Shown: positions 43,125 to 51,701, numbered from the stretch's first letter. The stretch is 64,000 bases of DNA from an uncultured Acidobacteriia bacterium (GCA_903907865.1 CAIVPR010000126.1:212008-276007), one strand, 5' to 3'. The notes: generated from the sequence alone by a model not told the origin. Numbers and translations: made by a program.

Positions 43125-43834
43125 ACCGGCAGCGAGGCCAAGTCGTCGACGATCCCCCGATAACCCTGCCAAAGCCAGTTGCAAGTTTCGCAGCCTTGAA
43201 CGTGGTCGTGGACCGGCGTTTCCAGTTCCGGCGGCAATTCGGCATCGATGTAGTCCATCAGCAGGTCGAAATCGCCGCCGCAAGTGAGTTCCGGGCCTCC
43301 GCAGAGTTCAGGCCGCAGGATTTCTGCCATCGCGGCACGAGCCCTGTGGAGGCGCTGCCGGACGGTGGCGTCCGGGATGCCCAGCTTCTCCGAGACCTCC
43401 CGCGAACTCAAGTCCTCCACGTCGCGCAGCACGAGCACGATGCGGAATTCTTCGGGGATCAGACGCATGGCCTTCTGGATCGCGGTGCGTATGGCAAACC
43501 GGGATTCCGTCCTGGGGTCCAAGTCCATTGAGCGGTCGTCGTCCGGCAGCCCAACTTCACCCCGGACCTTGGCTGATCGGAGCCGTCCCAGCGCGGCGTT
43601 GACAACGATCCGGTGGAGCCAGGTGGACAGGCTCGATTCACCCTCGAATGTGGCGATTGATTTCCAAGCCGCGACGAGGCCCTCTTGTACCGCATCCTGG
43701 GCGTCCGCCTCGCTGCCAAGGATCCGGTAAGCGGTGGCGAACAGCCTGCCGCTGGAAGTTCGGACCAGCGCCTCGAACACGGCAGGGTCGCCCGCCCTCA
43801 GACCTGCCACTACGGACTGCTCATTGGTGCTCAT
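43121..43834 (-). CDS. ECF sigma factor with a C-terminal zinc-finger anti-sigma-like domain
   Basis: A 237-aa ECF sigma factor. Region 2 (FEALVRTSSGRLFATAYRIL, DAQDAVQEGLVAAWKS) and region 4 (LIPEEFRIVLVLRDVEDLSS, IPDATVRQRLHRARAAM) are complete. The last ~50 residues add an HxxxCxxC zf-HC2-type motif (HDHVQGCETCNWLW), as usually found in a separate anti-sigma factor. The ATG at 43834 overlaps the stop of the upstream small zinc-finger gene (ATGA). The fused finger may make the sigma factor self-regulated. Confidence 0.88.
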   Translation of the reverse strand: MSTNEQSVVAGLRAGDPAVFEALVRTSSGRLFATAYRILGSEADAQDAVQEGLVAAWKSIATFEGESSLSTWLHRIVVNAALGRLRSAKVRGEVGLPDDDRSMDLDPRTESRFAIRTAIQKAMRLIPEEFRIVLVLRDVEDLSSREVSEKLGIPDATVRQRLHRARAAMAEILRPELCGGPELTCGGDFDLLMDYIDAELPPELETPVHDHVQGCETCNWLWQGYRGIVDDLASLPV

Positions 43835-44004
43835 GCGCCACGGTACTCCCCACCAAGCAGTATGACAAGCCTCCGGTAGGCGACAAGGTGGCTGCGGCAG
43901 GAAACACACGTGCCGAGGTGCTTGTAGAACCACGCCAAGTCCGGACCAGCGAGTTCGCAGTCCAAGTAGCGGGCGACCATGTGGTCGCAGTCGATGCAGG
44001 TCAT
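43831..44004 (-). CDS. Small zf-HC2-type zinc-finger protein (57 aa), probable anti-sigma partner
   Basis: A 57-aa protein beginning MTCIDCDHMVARYLDCELAG and continuing HLGTCVSCRSHLV, the HxxxCxxC finger of anti-sigma factors without a membrane segment. The ATG at 44004 has GGAGG six to seven bases upstream, deciding it over longer in-frame starts. It overlaps the sigma factor by 4 nt. Preceding rather than following the sigma gene is unusual for an anti-sigma factor. Confidence 0.75.
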   Translation of the reverse strand: MTCIDCDHMVARYLDCELAGPDLAWFYKHLGTCVSCRSHLVAYRRLVILLGGEYRGA

Positions 44005-44152
44005 GATGGACCCTCCATATCTTGGAGTCCTTTGGTCATGATTTTGTGACAGCGCGGGGCAGCCCGAAAAAACTTTTGCGGCGCGGTCACAAATCAGTCT
44101 TGCCGTCCATCGAAGGTGCGCAAGGCAAAAACACGCCAAAAGGAAAACCAAA

Positions 44153-44710
44153 ATGAAGACCACACAGATTCTCAACTACGCCGCCGCCGCAGTGCTCGCC
44201 TGCAGCATGACCTTCGGTATTTCGACTGCCAGCGCCCAGGCTCCGAGCGATCCACAGATCGTCGGAATCGTGCTCGCGGCGGACCAGATCGACATCGACT
44301 ACGGCAAGATCGCGCTGGCGAAGTCGAAGAACAAGGGCGTCCGGGAGTTCGCACAACGGATGGTGACGGACCACTCGGCGGTCCAACAGAGTGTGATCGG
44401 GCTGGCAGCCAAACTCGGCGTCGTGGGCGCGGACAGCCCGACCAGCACGGGACTGAAGGCGGGCTCGGTGGAGATCATGGCCAAGCTGAACGCGTTGAAG
44501 GGCAAGGAGTTCGACAAATTCTACGTAGATAACGAAGCGGCGTACCACAAGACGGTGACCGACGCGGTGGACGCGGTGCTGATCCCGAGCGCGCAGAACG
44601 CGGAGCTCAAGTCGGCGTTGCAGGGCGCGCAGCCGTTGTTCCTGAAGCACTTGGAGCATGCCCGCATGCTGCAGTCGGGCAGCGGCGGCATGATGAACCA
44701 CGCCAAGTAG
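44153..44710 (+). CDS. DUF4142 periplasmic protein
   Basis: A 185-aa protein with a signal peptide (NYAAAAVLACSMTFGISTASA) and a DUF4142 ferritin-like four-helix body: DPQIVGIVLAADQIDIDYGK, VREFAQRMVTDHSAVQ, KEFDKFYVDNEAAYHKTV. DUF4142 proteins are often linked to stress responses. It is the first gene of a tight operon and diverges from the zinc-finger/sigma pair, so it may be a target of that sigma factor. SD AAAAGGA is present. Confidence 0.88.
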   Translation: MKTTQILNYAAAAVLACSMTFGISTASAQAPSDPQIVGIVLAADQIDIDYGKIALAKSKNKGVREFAQRMVTDHSAVQQSVIGLAAKLGVVGADSPTSTGLKAGSVEIMAKLNALKGKEFDKFYVDNEAAYHKTVTDAVDAVLIPSAQNAELKSALQGAQPLFLKHLEHARMLQSGSGGMMNHAK

Positions 44711-44723
44711 GCGGAACCGGAAC

Positions 44724-45035
44724 ATGCGCTTTCTCGGGAGGATAGCAGTGCTTGTGTGGGTGACGGTGGCTGCAGCGGCGGCCCCCGGAACTACCCACAG
44801 GATTCTGATCCAAGGGTTTGCGTTCGTGCCGGAACGGATCGAGGTGGCGGTGGGGGACACGGTTGTCTGGGAGAACAAGGACATCGTGCCGCATACGGCC
44901 ACCGCGAGAAAGGGCTTCGACTCGAAGAACCTGGAACCCGGACAGACCTGGAGTTATGTTGCAAAGCGGCAAGGAAGGTACGAATACATCTGTACCTACC
45001 ATCCAACGATGAAGGGCCAATTGGTAGTTCGATAA
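44724..45035 (+). CDS. Cupredoxin (plastocyanin/amicyanin-like)
   Basis: A 103-aa small blue copper protein after a signal peptide (FLGRIAVLVWVTVAAAAA). The copper ligands are His in PHTATA and Cys, His and Met in YICTYHPTMKG. It is 13 nt after the DUF4142 gene and 12 nt before the SnoaL gene. It likely carries electrons in the periplasm. Confidence 0.9.
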   Translation: MRFLGRIAVLVWVTVAAAAAPGTTHRILIQGFAFVPERIEVAVGDTVVWENKDIVPHTATARKGFDSKNLEPGQTWSYVAKRQGRYEYICTYHPTMKGQLVVR

Positions 45036-45047
45036 GGAAGAAACGAC

Positions 45048-45401
45048 ATGCAGGATTTGCAGACACTCGAAATGAACTTGAACGCGATGATCGCCAAGGG
45101 CGAGATGGTGGAGGCGACAGAGCAGTTCTACGCGGACGATTGCCTGTTCCAAGAGGGAAACAAGACTCCGCGTGGCGGCGGCAAGGCGGCGCACGTGCAG
45201 TACTTGAAGGGCATTTTCGCCACTGTGACGGCTGTGAACGGCCTCACGCTGCACAGCCAGACGGCCGGCGAGGGCGTGACGATGAGCGAGTGGACCTTCG
45301 ACCTCGCCACCACCAACGGCCCGGTCTTGTGGAACGAGGTGCTGCGCCGCCGTTGGGCCGATGGCAAAGTGGTCTCGGAGCGCTACTATACGGCAGCATG
45401 A
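45048..45401 (+). CDS. SnoaL-like (NTF2 fold) protein
   Basis: A 117-aa NTF2-fold protein (EMNLNAMIAKGEMVEATEQF, YADDCLFQEGNKTPRGG, SEWTFDLATTNGPVLWNEV). No signal peptide. Members are isomerases, cyclases or ligand-binding proteins; the function here is unknown. Its stop overlaps the start of the uracil-DNA glycosylase gene (ATGA). Confidence 0.82.
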   Translation: MQDLQTLEMNLNAMIAKGEMVEATEQFYADDCLFQEGNKTPRGGGKAAHVQYLKGIFATVTAVNGLTLHSQTAGEGVTMSEWTFDLATTNGPVLWNEVLRRRWADGKVVSERYYTAA

Positions 45402-45982
45402 CCCATCCACTCTTGAAACTGGTCGAGGAGGTGCGCACATGTACGGTGTGCGCCTCCTCGTTGCCGTTGGGCCCGAAGCCCCTGCTGGCGGCGGACCCGG
45501 CGTCGCGAATCCTCATCATCGGCCAAGCGCCAGGAAAGGCCACACATCTGGCGGGTGTCCCGTGGCAGGATCGAAGCGGCGACACGCTGCGGAAGTGGCT
45601 GGGCGTCACCCGCGAGGAGTTTTACGATCCCCGGTTGATCGCGATCGTCCCGACCGGGTTCTGCTATCCCGGCACGGGCAAGACCGGCGATCTGCCACCG
45701 CGTCCCGAATGCGCGCCGTTGTGGCATCCGAAAATCCTGCCGATGTTGACGGAGCTCCGCCTGACGATCTATCTGGGCTCGTATGCGTTCGGGGCGAATC
45801 TGGGCGACCACTACGCGAACCTGACCGAGGCGGCGGCTGATTTCCGTACCCTGATGCCCGATAGGATCGTGCTGCCGCATCCCTCGCCCCGGAACGGAAT
45901 GTGGGCCAGCCAGAGGCCGTGGTTCCAAGCCGAGTTGATCCCTGCTTTACAAGCGAGGGTGCGCGCGATCCTGGCCGCTTGA
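45398..45982 (+). CDS. Uracil-DNA glycosylase superfamily protein
   Basis: A 194-aa protein of the UDG fold: RILIIGQAPGKATHLAGVPW, DRSGDTLRKWLGV, LTIYLGSYA, and the distal motif LPHPSPRNGMW. Like family 4/5-related proteins it starts with CTVCASS, but only two of the four cluster Cys are seen, so it probably lacks a 4Fe-4S cluster. It removes uracil or damaged bases from DNA, by inference. ATG overlaps the previous stop. Confidence 0.87.
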   Translation: MTHPLLKLVEEVRTCTVCASSLPLGPKPLLAADPASRILIIGQAPGKATHLAGVPWQDRSGDTLRKWLGVTREEFYDPRLIAIVPTGFCYPGTGKTGDLPPRPECAPLWHPKILPMLTELRLTIYLGSYAFGANLGDHYANLTEAAADFRTLMPDRIVLPHPSPRNGMWASQRPWFQAELIPALQARVRAILAA

Positions 45983-45985
45983 GGC

Positions 45986-45991
45986 TATAAT
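45986..45991 (+). promoter_or_regulatory. Candidate -10 box of a leaderless transcript (TATAAT)
   Basis: A consensus TATAAT is followed by TCTCCA and the ATG at 45998. No Shine-Dalgarno sequence. It lies just past the UDG stop. Confidence 0.55.
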
Positions 45992-45997
45992 TCTCCA

Positions 45998-46613
45998 ATG
46001 GGCTCCGCCTCAGATCCAGGTGCCAAGCTGCCAGCCGGCGAGTTTTCCGAGTGGCTGCGCCTGACGGAGGCGTCACTACAGTCCGGCAAAGGCGACGTCG
46101 CGGTTCCCTGTGGCAGTTGCACAGCCTGTTGCCGGTCGTCCATGTTCGTCCATATCGAGCCCGATGAAAGACGGGCCCTCCGGGCCATCCCCGAAGCGCT
46201 GTTGTTCGCCGCCCCCGGCCTGCCCAAAGGCAATGTGCTGATGGGTTACGACGACCGGGGCCACTGTCCGATGTTCCGGCAGGACAAATGTTCGATTTGC
46301 GCCGACCGTCCCGGCACCTGCCGCACCTACGACTGCCGTATTTTCACAGATCGCGCTTCGGGCCCGTTCATGGGAGTTCCACTTCATCGACGAGCGGGCC
46401 CGGGCAGACCACGGGCTTCTGCGGCGCGCGGCAGCATTTCTTCAAGAGTGCCGGGACTTGTTCCCGCCGGGGGCAATTCCGGTGCATCCGGTACGAGTGG
46501 CATCGATGGCGGTGCGGATCTGGCGCGTGTTTGCATGGGCGCATTCCGAGGGCCTCTCGAACCCCGGCATTGCCGCCGCCATCGCGAGTTCGATGGATTC
46601 AGCTGGCAAGTAG
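45998..46613 (+). pseudogene. YkgJ-like cysteine-cluster protein gene with a frameshift
   Basis: The N-terminal half is a YkgJ-family (UPF0153) Cys cluster protein: PCGSCTACCRSSMFVHIEP, GHCPMFRQDKCSIC and CRTYDCRIF. After CRIF the frame changes: WEFHFIDERARADHGLLRRA and VRIWRVFAWAHSEGLSNPG, typical of the family, lie in the +1 frame, which ends at 46613. The shift falls about 46345-46375 and equals one extra base. As written the original frame runs on to 46828 inside the thioesterase gene. It could be a real lesion or a sequencing error. Confidence 0.7.
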
Positions 46614-46624
46614 GCACCGGCGGC

Positions 46625-46630
46625 TACAAT
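46625..46630 (+). promoter_or_regulatory. Candidate -10 box of a leaderless transcript (TACAAT)
   Basis: TACAAT stands five bases before the TTG at 46636, with no Shine-Dalgarno sequence, in the 22 bp between the YkgJ-like and thioesterase genes. Confidence 0.4.
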
Positions 46631-46635
46631 CGAGA

Positions 46636-47028
46636 TTGCGCCACACCACAAAAGTTCGCGTCCGATACGCCGAAACCGACCAGATGGGGGTCGTGTACCA
46701 CGCCAATTACCTGGTGTGGATGGAGGTGGCCCGGACGGAAATCTGCGCCGCGATGGGGTTCCGCTACACGGAAATGGAGGCCGACGGTGTCCTGCTGGCG
46801 GTCACCGAGGCCCATGTGCGGTATCTGAGCGCCGCAAAGTACGACGACGAAGTGTCGGTCACGGCGATCCTCGCGGAAGCCAACCGGCGCTTTGTGGCGT
46901 TCGACTACGAGATCAGCTGCGCAGGCCGGAAAGTGGCGTCGGGACAGACCCGGCACATCTTCCTGAGCCCGGAATTGCGGCCCACCAGGCTCCCGGACAA
47001 GTATGCGCCGATGTTCGGCATCGCATAG
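46636..47028 (+). CDS. Acyl-CoA thioesterase, YbgC/FadM hot-dog family
   Basis: A 130-aa hot-dog thioesterase. RVRYAETDQMGVVYHANYL with the catalytic Asp is the YbgC/4-hydroxybenzoyl-CoA thioesterase signature, and AHVRYLSAAKYDDEVSV completes the fold. The TTG at 46636 fits the family's N-terminus; the frame is open further upstream without homology. It hydrolyses acyl-CoA or acyl-ACP. The gene is convergent with the AsmA-like gene. Confidence 0.9.
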   Translation: MRHTTKVRVRYAETDQMGVVYHANYLVWMEVARTEICAAMGFRYTEMEADGVLLAVTEAHVRYLSAAKYDDEVSVTAILAEANRRFVAFDYEISCAGRKVASGQTRHIFLSPELRPTRLPDKYAPMFGIA

Positions 47029-47032
47029 GCTG

Positions 47033-49417
47033 CTATTTGAAGCTGCCGGTTAGGGCATCGCCCTTCAGCACCGCGCCATAGGCTTCCAAGTTGCGCTTGC
47101 CGTCGGACAGTTTCAGCACGATGGTCCCCCCGGTTTCGCCAACGGCCGCCCCCGTCCACTTGGCCCCCATCCCGCTGGCGGAAACTTCGGGCAGTTTCAG
47201 GCGAGGGTTGCGGCCGTCCCACTCCCATTCGAAGGTCGCATCGAGCGACTCCAACGGCGATATCGGGGCCAACTCAACGTTGCGGGCCTTGAGTTTGCCG
47301 GACGCTTTCATCCGGGCCCAGAAGTCGTCCCCTGTACCCGATGTCGCGAGCGTACCCTCAGCCTCGATGCCTGCAGTCCGCCAACGCAAGCCGGAAATTT
47401 TGCCTGCGAGGCCGTACTCGGCTTCCGGTTTCGACAAATCCACGGTGGCGTCACCCTTGAAGGCCGCCTGGGCCGAAAACACGGCAGGCAGTTGGAACTG
47501 CACACCCTCGACCTTGACCGAATCGCCATCCCACAGGATGCGGGCCCTGAACTTCGACAATGTGGATCCGGCGAGGACCAGCGACGCGGCCTGGACGGTT
47601 CCGTCGGCGTGAACATCCTTGAGCCAGTCCGGCTCGGGCGGCTTGCCGAAGTTCAACGCCTTGGTCAGAAGGTTACCGCGGCGCAGCAAGGGCACCAGGA
47701 AAGTATCCAATTGCGAGGTGTCGATCTTGGCCGCCGTGATCTGGAAGTGGTGCGGGCGGGCCGCGCCCAACTGGTAGGTGTAGTCGCCCTGGGCCTCGAC
47801 CTGGCCTACAGCGAACGTGGCGTGCTTCAGGGAAAAGCCGGTTTCGTCGAGCACAGCGTCCGCCGACGCGATCTGGACCGGCTGCGTGAACGCGGGAACC
47901 GCGATGGCTGCGTCCTTGAGGCTGAAGGTGCCCTCCCAGCTCGGTCCGGCACTGTTCGAATACTCAATGCTGCCCGCCCAAGTCCCGCCGTTAGCCACGC
48001 CGAGGAACGGGGCGTGCGCAGCCGCCATGTATGGCCGCATCGTGGCCAGTGGCATCCCCGAGGTTTCAATCGACGCCTCAAACTCCCCCGCGGCGGCGTC
48101 GTACTCGGCGGAAAGCGTCGAAGCGTCGGTTGCCTCGCTGGTCACCGCCACCGCTCCCACGGAAACCTTGGAGTTCGCGAAATGGATTGAGGTATCGGCG
48201 ATCTTCAGCCGGGCAGTATTGCCGCCAGCGGACGATCCAACCGATGTGGCATGCAGCTGGCCGTCGAAGACCGGTTTGCCTTCCGGCATCGCGAATCCAA
48301 CCTGACCGTCCAAAGTGCCGTCCAGCGTCATGTCGGCGGGAATACCCCACCCAATGTTGCGGGCCACGGCAAACAAAGGCGCTATCGGCTGCTTGTTCAG
48401 CAGCAGTCGCACGTCCCATTTGGGCCGCTTCAGGTAGTCCGAGGCGTTGTACCGGATGTCGACGGCCGGTGCCCGCCCTTCAGACACGGCTCGCAGTTCC
48501 AACATCTGCGCCGGGAGATTGAGGACACCTGAAATGACGGCCCCGACGGCGGCTCCGCGTGGAGGGGTCGTATTCCAACCGTGCACGTCTCCAATCTTCA
48601 GGCTGCCGGCAATTCCAAGTCGTGAGATCGGCCCGGCCAAGTGGGCAGACCCGAGGATATCCCCGTGGATGCCGGATTCGTGGCCCTCGAAAAGGGTGAT
48701 CATGTCGCCCAATTCGCTCTTCTCCATCTTGACGTCGAGCGTGACGGAGGAATTTGACTGGTGCCACTGGCCACGGGCCACGAAGAAGCCGAAGCCGCGC
48801 GCGGGTCGGTCGGTGCGGGCGGGCTCGGCGCGGATTTTGAGGGTCCACGGATCGCCGTCGCTGGCGGGCGGCCAAAGGTCGACGTCGGTGTTCAGCAGGT
48901 AGAAAACTGATTTGGTGTCACCGAACTTGAAGTTGACGCGACCGGAAACCAAGTGGATGCTGGGAAAGGCGTTCAAGAGCTTCGGACGCAAGAGTTCCGG
49001 GAAATTCCATTTGAGCGCCGTCGCGTCCGCAGGGTTGGTGACGCGAGTGAGGTTGACGCTGGTATCTTCGAGATCCACAGAGGCGAACGCCAACGGGCCA
49101 CCGAACAGGCTCGCGATGGTGGGACGTCCGCGCATCACGCTGATATAGGCGACGGGCTCCGGACCAATCGCCGGGTCTTCGGAGATCTTCACGTTCTGAA
49201 CGGTGAAGCCGGGAACCGGTAGCAACTGGAACTGCACCATGCCGATCTCGACCTTCCGGCCCAATGCCGTTTCCAAGGCCGTGTGGATGGGCTCGCGGTA
49301 TTTGTCGGCGGAGATGCGCGGAACATACCACGCGGCGAAGAGCAGGCCGAGGATGGCGTAGAAGAAGAGCTTCGGCCAAGTGAAGAGCTTGCGCCAGTTG
49401 AGATTCCTTGGATTCAA
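47033..49417 (-). CDS. AsmA-family inner-membrane protein
   Basis: A 794-aa protein with one N-terminal membrane helix (LFFYAILGLLFAAWYV) and a long beta-rich periplasmic part typical of AsmA proteins, RKVEIGMVQFQLLPVPGFTV at the AsmA N-domain and SKFRARILWDGDSVKVEGVQ near the C-terminal AsmA_2 region. The family takes part in lipid transport to the outer membrane. TTG start overlaps the MocA-like stop (TTGA), so it is the third gene of an xdhC-mocA-asmA unit. Confidence 0.85.
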   Translation of the reverse strand: MNPRNLNWRKLFTWPKLFFYAILGLLFAAWYVPRISADKYREPIHTALETALGRKVEIGMVQFQLLPVPGFTVQNVKISEDPAIGPEPVAYISVMRGRPTIASLFGGPLAFASVDLEDTSVNLTRVTNPADATALKWNFPELLRPKLLNAFPSIHLVSGRVNFKFGDTKSVFYLLNTDVDLWPPASDGDPWTLKIRAEPARTDRPARGFGFFVARGQWHQSNSSVTLDVKMEKSELGDMITLFEGHESGIHGDILGSAHLAGPISRLGIAGSLKIGDVHGWNTTPPRGAAVGAVISGVLNLPAQMLELRAVSEGRAPAVDIRYNASDYLKRPKWDVRLLLNKQPIAPLFAVARNIGWGIPADMTLDGTLDGQVGFAMPEGKPVFDGQLHATSVGSSAGGNTARLKIADTSIHFANSKVSVGAVAVTSEATDASTLSAEYDAAAGEFEASIETSGMPLATMRPYMAAAHAPFLGVANGGTWAGSIEYSNSAGPSWEGTFSLKDAAIAVPAFTQPVQIASADAVLDETGFSLKHATFAVGQVEAQGDYTYQLGAARPHHFQITAAKIDTSQLDTFLVPLLRRGNLLTKALNFGKPPEPDWLKDVHADGTVQAASLVLAGSTLSKFRARILWDGDSVKVEGVQFQLPAVFSAQAAFKGDATVDLSKPEAEYGLAGKISGLRWRTAGIEAEGTLATSGTGDDFWARMKASGKLKARNVELAPISPLESLDATFEWEWDGRNPRLKLPEVSASGMGAKWTGAAVGETGGTIVLKLSDGKRNLEAYGAVLKGDALTGSFK

Positions 49418-49995
49418 AGTGCGGCGGCCTCCCGCGCTAGCAGCGCTTGGTACAGGCCCGGATCGTCCACGTCGTCATGGATGGCGGCATCGTCCACATC
49501 CAAGTAACGGATGGCTGCGGCGTTCCGATCAATCAAATCGCGCACCTTGCTGGATACCGGCTCCGCGAGGAACTCGCGGGCAAGGCTTGCCGCTAGCCGC
49601 ACCGGGTGTCCCCGTTTTCCGAGGTGGCGCGGGATGGTGATCAGGGAATCATCGGCGACCAGCGCGGCGACGGTCTCGCGCCGGACCGCTGGATGGTCCA
49701 CGAGGGTGAACAGGACCGGCGTCCGGATCTCTCCGAGGGTCGCCAATCCAACTTGCAAAGACGTCAACATGCCCAACTTGTAATTGTGATTCACGACGGC
49801 CACTACTCCGGCCGGGGCCTGCTCGGCGAGGCGTTCCCCATCGGATCCGAAGACGGCGACGACGGGGGAACAGAAGGTTCCCAGCGTATCCGCCAAGGTG
49901 GAGAGGAAAGTGCCGCCGCGAAACGGGAGATATGCTTTCGGGCGGCCCATGCGTCGGGACTCGCCCGCGGCGAGGACAATCGCGGCAGGCTTCAC
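49414..49995 (-). CDS. MocA/MobA-like nucleotidyltransferase (molybdopterin cytidylyltransferase-like)
   Basis: A 193-aa NTP transferase: AAIVLAAGESRRMGRPKAYL (glycine-rich signature), NHNYKLGMLTSLQVGL, LVDHPAVRRETVAAL, IPRHLGKRGHPVRL. MocA attaches CMP to molybdopterin for xanthine-dehydrogenase-type enzymes. The GTG at 49995 overlaps the xdhC stop (GTGA), which fixes the start; an earlier in-frame start at 50052 lies inside xdhC. Confidence 0.87.
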   Translation of the reverse strand: MKPAAIVLAAGESRRMGRPKAYLPFRGGTFLSTLADTLGTFCSPVVAVFGSDGERLAEQAPAGVVAVVNHNYKLGMLTSLQVGLATLGEIRTPVLFTLVDHPAVRRETVAALVADDSLITIPRHLGKRGHPVRLAASLAREFLAEPVSSKVRDLIDRNAAAIRYLDVDDAAIHDDVDDPGLYQALLAREAAAL

Positions 49996-50828
49996 TTGAG
50001 CAGCGTCCGCAAGTGCTCGTCGGCGAAAATCGACTTGGAGAGTTCGCGCCATTTGCCCTCGGGGTCACGGCGCATGGCGATCATCTCGGCGCCAACGGAA
50101 ATGGCGATCTCCTCGGGCGAGATGGCACCGATTTCGAGGCCCATGGGCGCGTAGACGCGTTCAAAGGACTCGCGCGGGAGGCCTTCCTTTTCCAGCTCCT
50201 TGATGAGGGAGATGGTTTTGCGCTTGCTGCCGATCATGGAGATGTATTTAGCCCGCGTGGTGACGGCCCATCGGAGGACGCGCATGTCGTCGCGGTGTCC
50301 GCGGGTGACGATCACAATGTAGGTGGAATCGGTGACGACGAGCTTGGGGAACACGTCCTCGTACTCTTCGGCGAAGACATCGGCGGCCTCCGGGAAGCGT
50401 TCCTTGTTGGCGTAGGTCTCGCGGTTGTCGACAACGGTGACACGGAAGCCGGCTAGGTCCAGGACCTTGGCGAGGCTTTTCGAGATGTGTCCGCCGCCGA
50501 AGACTACCACCGAGGGCTGGGGCGTGATGCACTCCACGAAGACATCGAGTTGGCCGCCGCAGATCAATCCGTTGTCGTAGGCGGCGTCCTGGCCGAGGCT
50601 GAAGGACATCTTGCGGGGCTTGCCGGTCTGGATGACTTCCTTGGCGGCTTCCCAGACTTCGGCCTCGACGCAGCCGCCGCCGATGGTTCCGGCCAGCGAT
50701 CCGTCCTCGCGTACGACCAACTTCGCCGTCTGGAAACTAGGTATGGAACCCCGCACCTCGACGATGGTGGCCAAGGCACATTTCTGCCCTAGGGCACGCA
50801 ACCGAACTATCTCGTCAAGGACATCCAT
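49992..50828 (-). CDS. XdhC/CoxI-family Mo-enzyme maturation factor
   Basis: A 278-aa protein with the XdhC N-domain (CALATIVEVRGSIPSFQTAK, GTIGGGCVEAEVWEAA) and the C-terminal NAD-binding-like domain (VVVFGGGHISKSLAKVLDL, YISMIGSKRK, IGAISPEEIAISVGAEMIA). XdhC binds and sulfurates Mo cofactor before insertion. MocA follows at once. TATAAT occurs nine bases before the ATG. No molybdoenzyme gene is in the window. Confidence 0.92.
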   Translation of the reverse strand: MDVLDEIVRLRALGQKCALATIVEVRGSIPSFQTAKLVVREDGSLAGTIGGGCVEAEVWEAAKEVIQTGKPRKMSFSLGQDAAYDNGLICGGQLDVFVECITPQPSVVVFGGGHISKSLAKVLDLAGFRVTVVDNRETYANKERFPEAADVFAEEYEDVFPKLVVTDSTYIVIVTRGHRDDMRVLRWAVTTRAKYISMIGSKRKTISLIKELEKEGLPRESFERVYAPMGLEIGAISPEEIAISVGAEMIAMRRDPEGKWRELSKSIFADEHLRTLLK

Positions 50829-50867
50829 CCGTACCCGATTATATCGGGTGGCTACTCCGAGGCAGGC

Positions 50868-51632
50868 TTAACGGACAACGACTTGGATGTCAATCGCAGT
50901 ACCGATCTGGCCGATCTCGATGTGGACATTGCCTCCAGTGACCCCGTCCAACTTGCGCCGGAAGACGATCTTGGCGGTTCCGTTCGCCCCGATCTTAGTA
51001 TTTTCGGCTTCCACGGCAACCCGCGGCACACCGGTGGCGTCGACCTTGAAGTCGACAGCGCCGGGCAAGTTGTTGGTCAGCGTCACCGTCTGGACTGGCT
51101 CCTCGGCTGTAAGCGTAACCAAGGTCTTGTCGGCCTGAACGAGCTTGGTGAGGTTGGGTATGGAAGGCATCTTCGGGAATCCACCTCCGGCGTCGGGCGC
51201 ACCCCGCTTGAAGTCGCCAAATGGCGTGGGCACAGGAGCCGTCTGGTCGACGAACATGACCCATTTGCCCTCCTCCATCTTCCACGTGCTGGTGACCGGC
51301 ATTTCCATGGGCATGGGTCTGGCGGCCCCCATCATCATCACGGTGAAGCTCGACCTGACCGTAACCTTGGCCATCTTGCCCGGCTCGACGATTTTGACGT
51401 CGGCAATCTTGAAGCTGTTAAAGGTGCCCTTGGCCGAGTTGTAGTAGAAGTCCTTGGTGTCCTCGGCGACGAAAGCTTCGGCCTGGCGGAACTTCTTGTC
51501 CATTTGGAGCTGGTAAAAGGTTTGGACACGCTCGCGGAGTTCGGCTTCGGCAGGCTCTAGTGCTTGGGCGGACATCAGGATCGCGAAAAGGGGTGCCGCG
51601 GCGGCGACTTGGACAACACGGGACAGACTCAT
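50868..51632 (-). CDS. Hypothetical exported protein
   Basis: A 254-aa protein; the ATG at 51632 gives a signal peptide (LSRVVQVAAAAPLFAILMSAQA). The middle (VQTFYQLQMDKKFRQAEAFV, WKMEEGKWVMFVDQ) looks like an NTF2-type or similar fold, and the C-terminal ~70 residues (VTLTNNLPGAVDFKVDA, then VNVHIEIGQ-like strands) suggest an Ig-like beta domain. I do not recognise a family. It diverges from the Tat protein at 51702 with 69 bp between starts. Confidence 0.65.
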   Translation of the reverse strand: MSLSRVVQVAAAAPLFAILMSAQALEPAEAELRERVQTFYQLQMDKKFRQAEAFVAEDTKDFYYNSAKGTFNSFKIADVKIVEPGKMAKVTVRSSFTVMMMGAARPMPMEMPVTSTWKMEEGKWVMFVDQTAPVPTPFGDFKRGAPDAGGGFPKMPSIPNLTKLVQADKTLVTLTAEEPVQTVTLTNNLPGAVDFKVDATGVPRVAVEAENTKIGANGTAKIVFRRKLDGVTGGNVHIEIGQIGTAIDIQVVVR

Positions 51633-51701
51633 ACCTGTATATTGACGCAGACGGAGGCAGAAAAGCTGTATGATGGAGTCAGTTTTTCGTTCAGGGCACG
51701 C

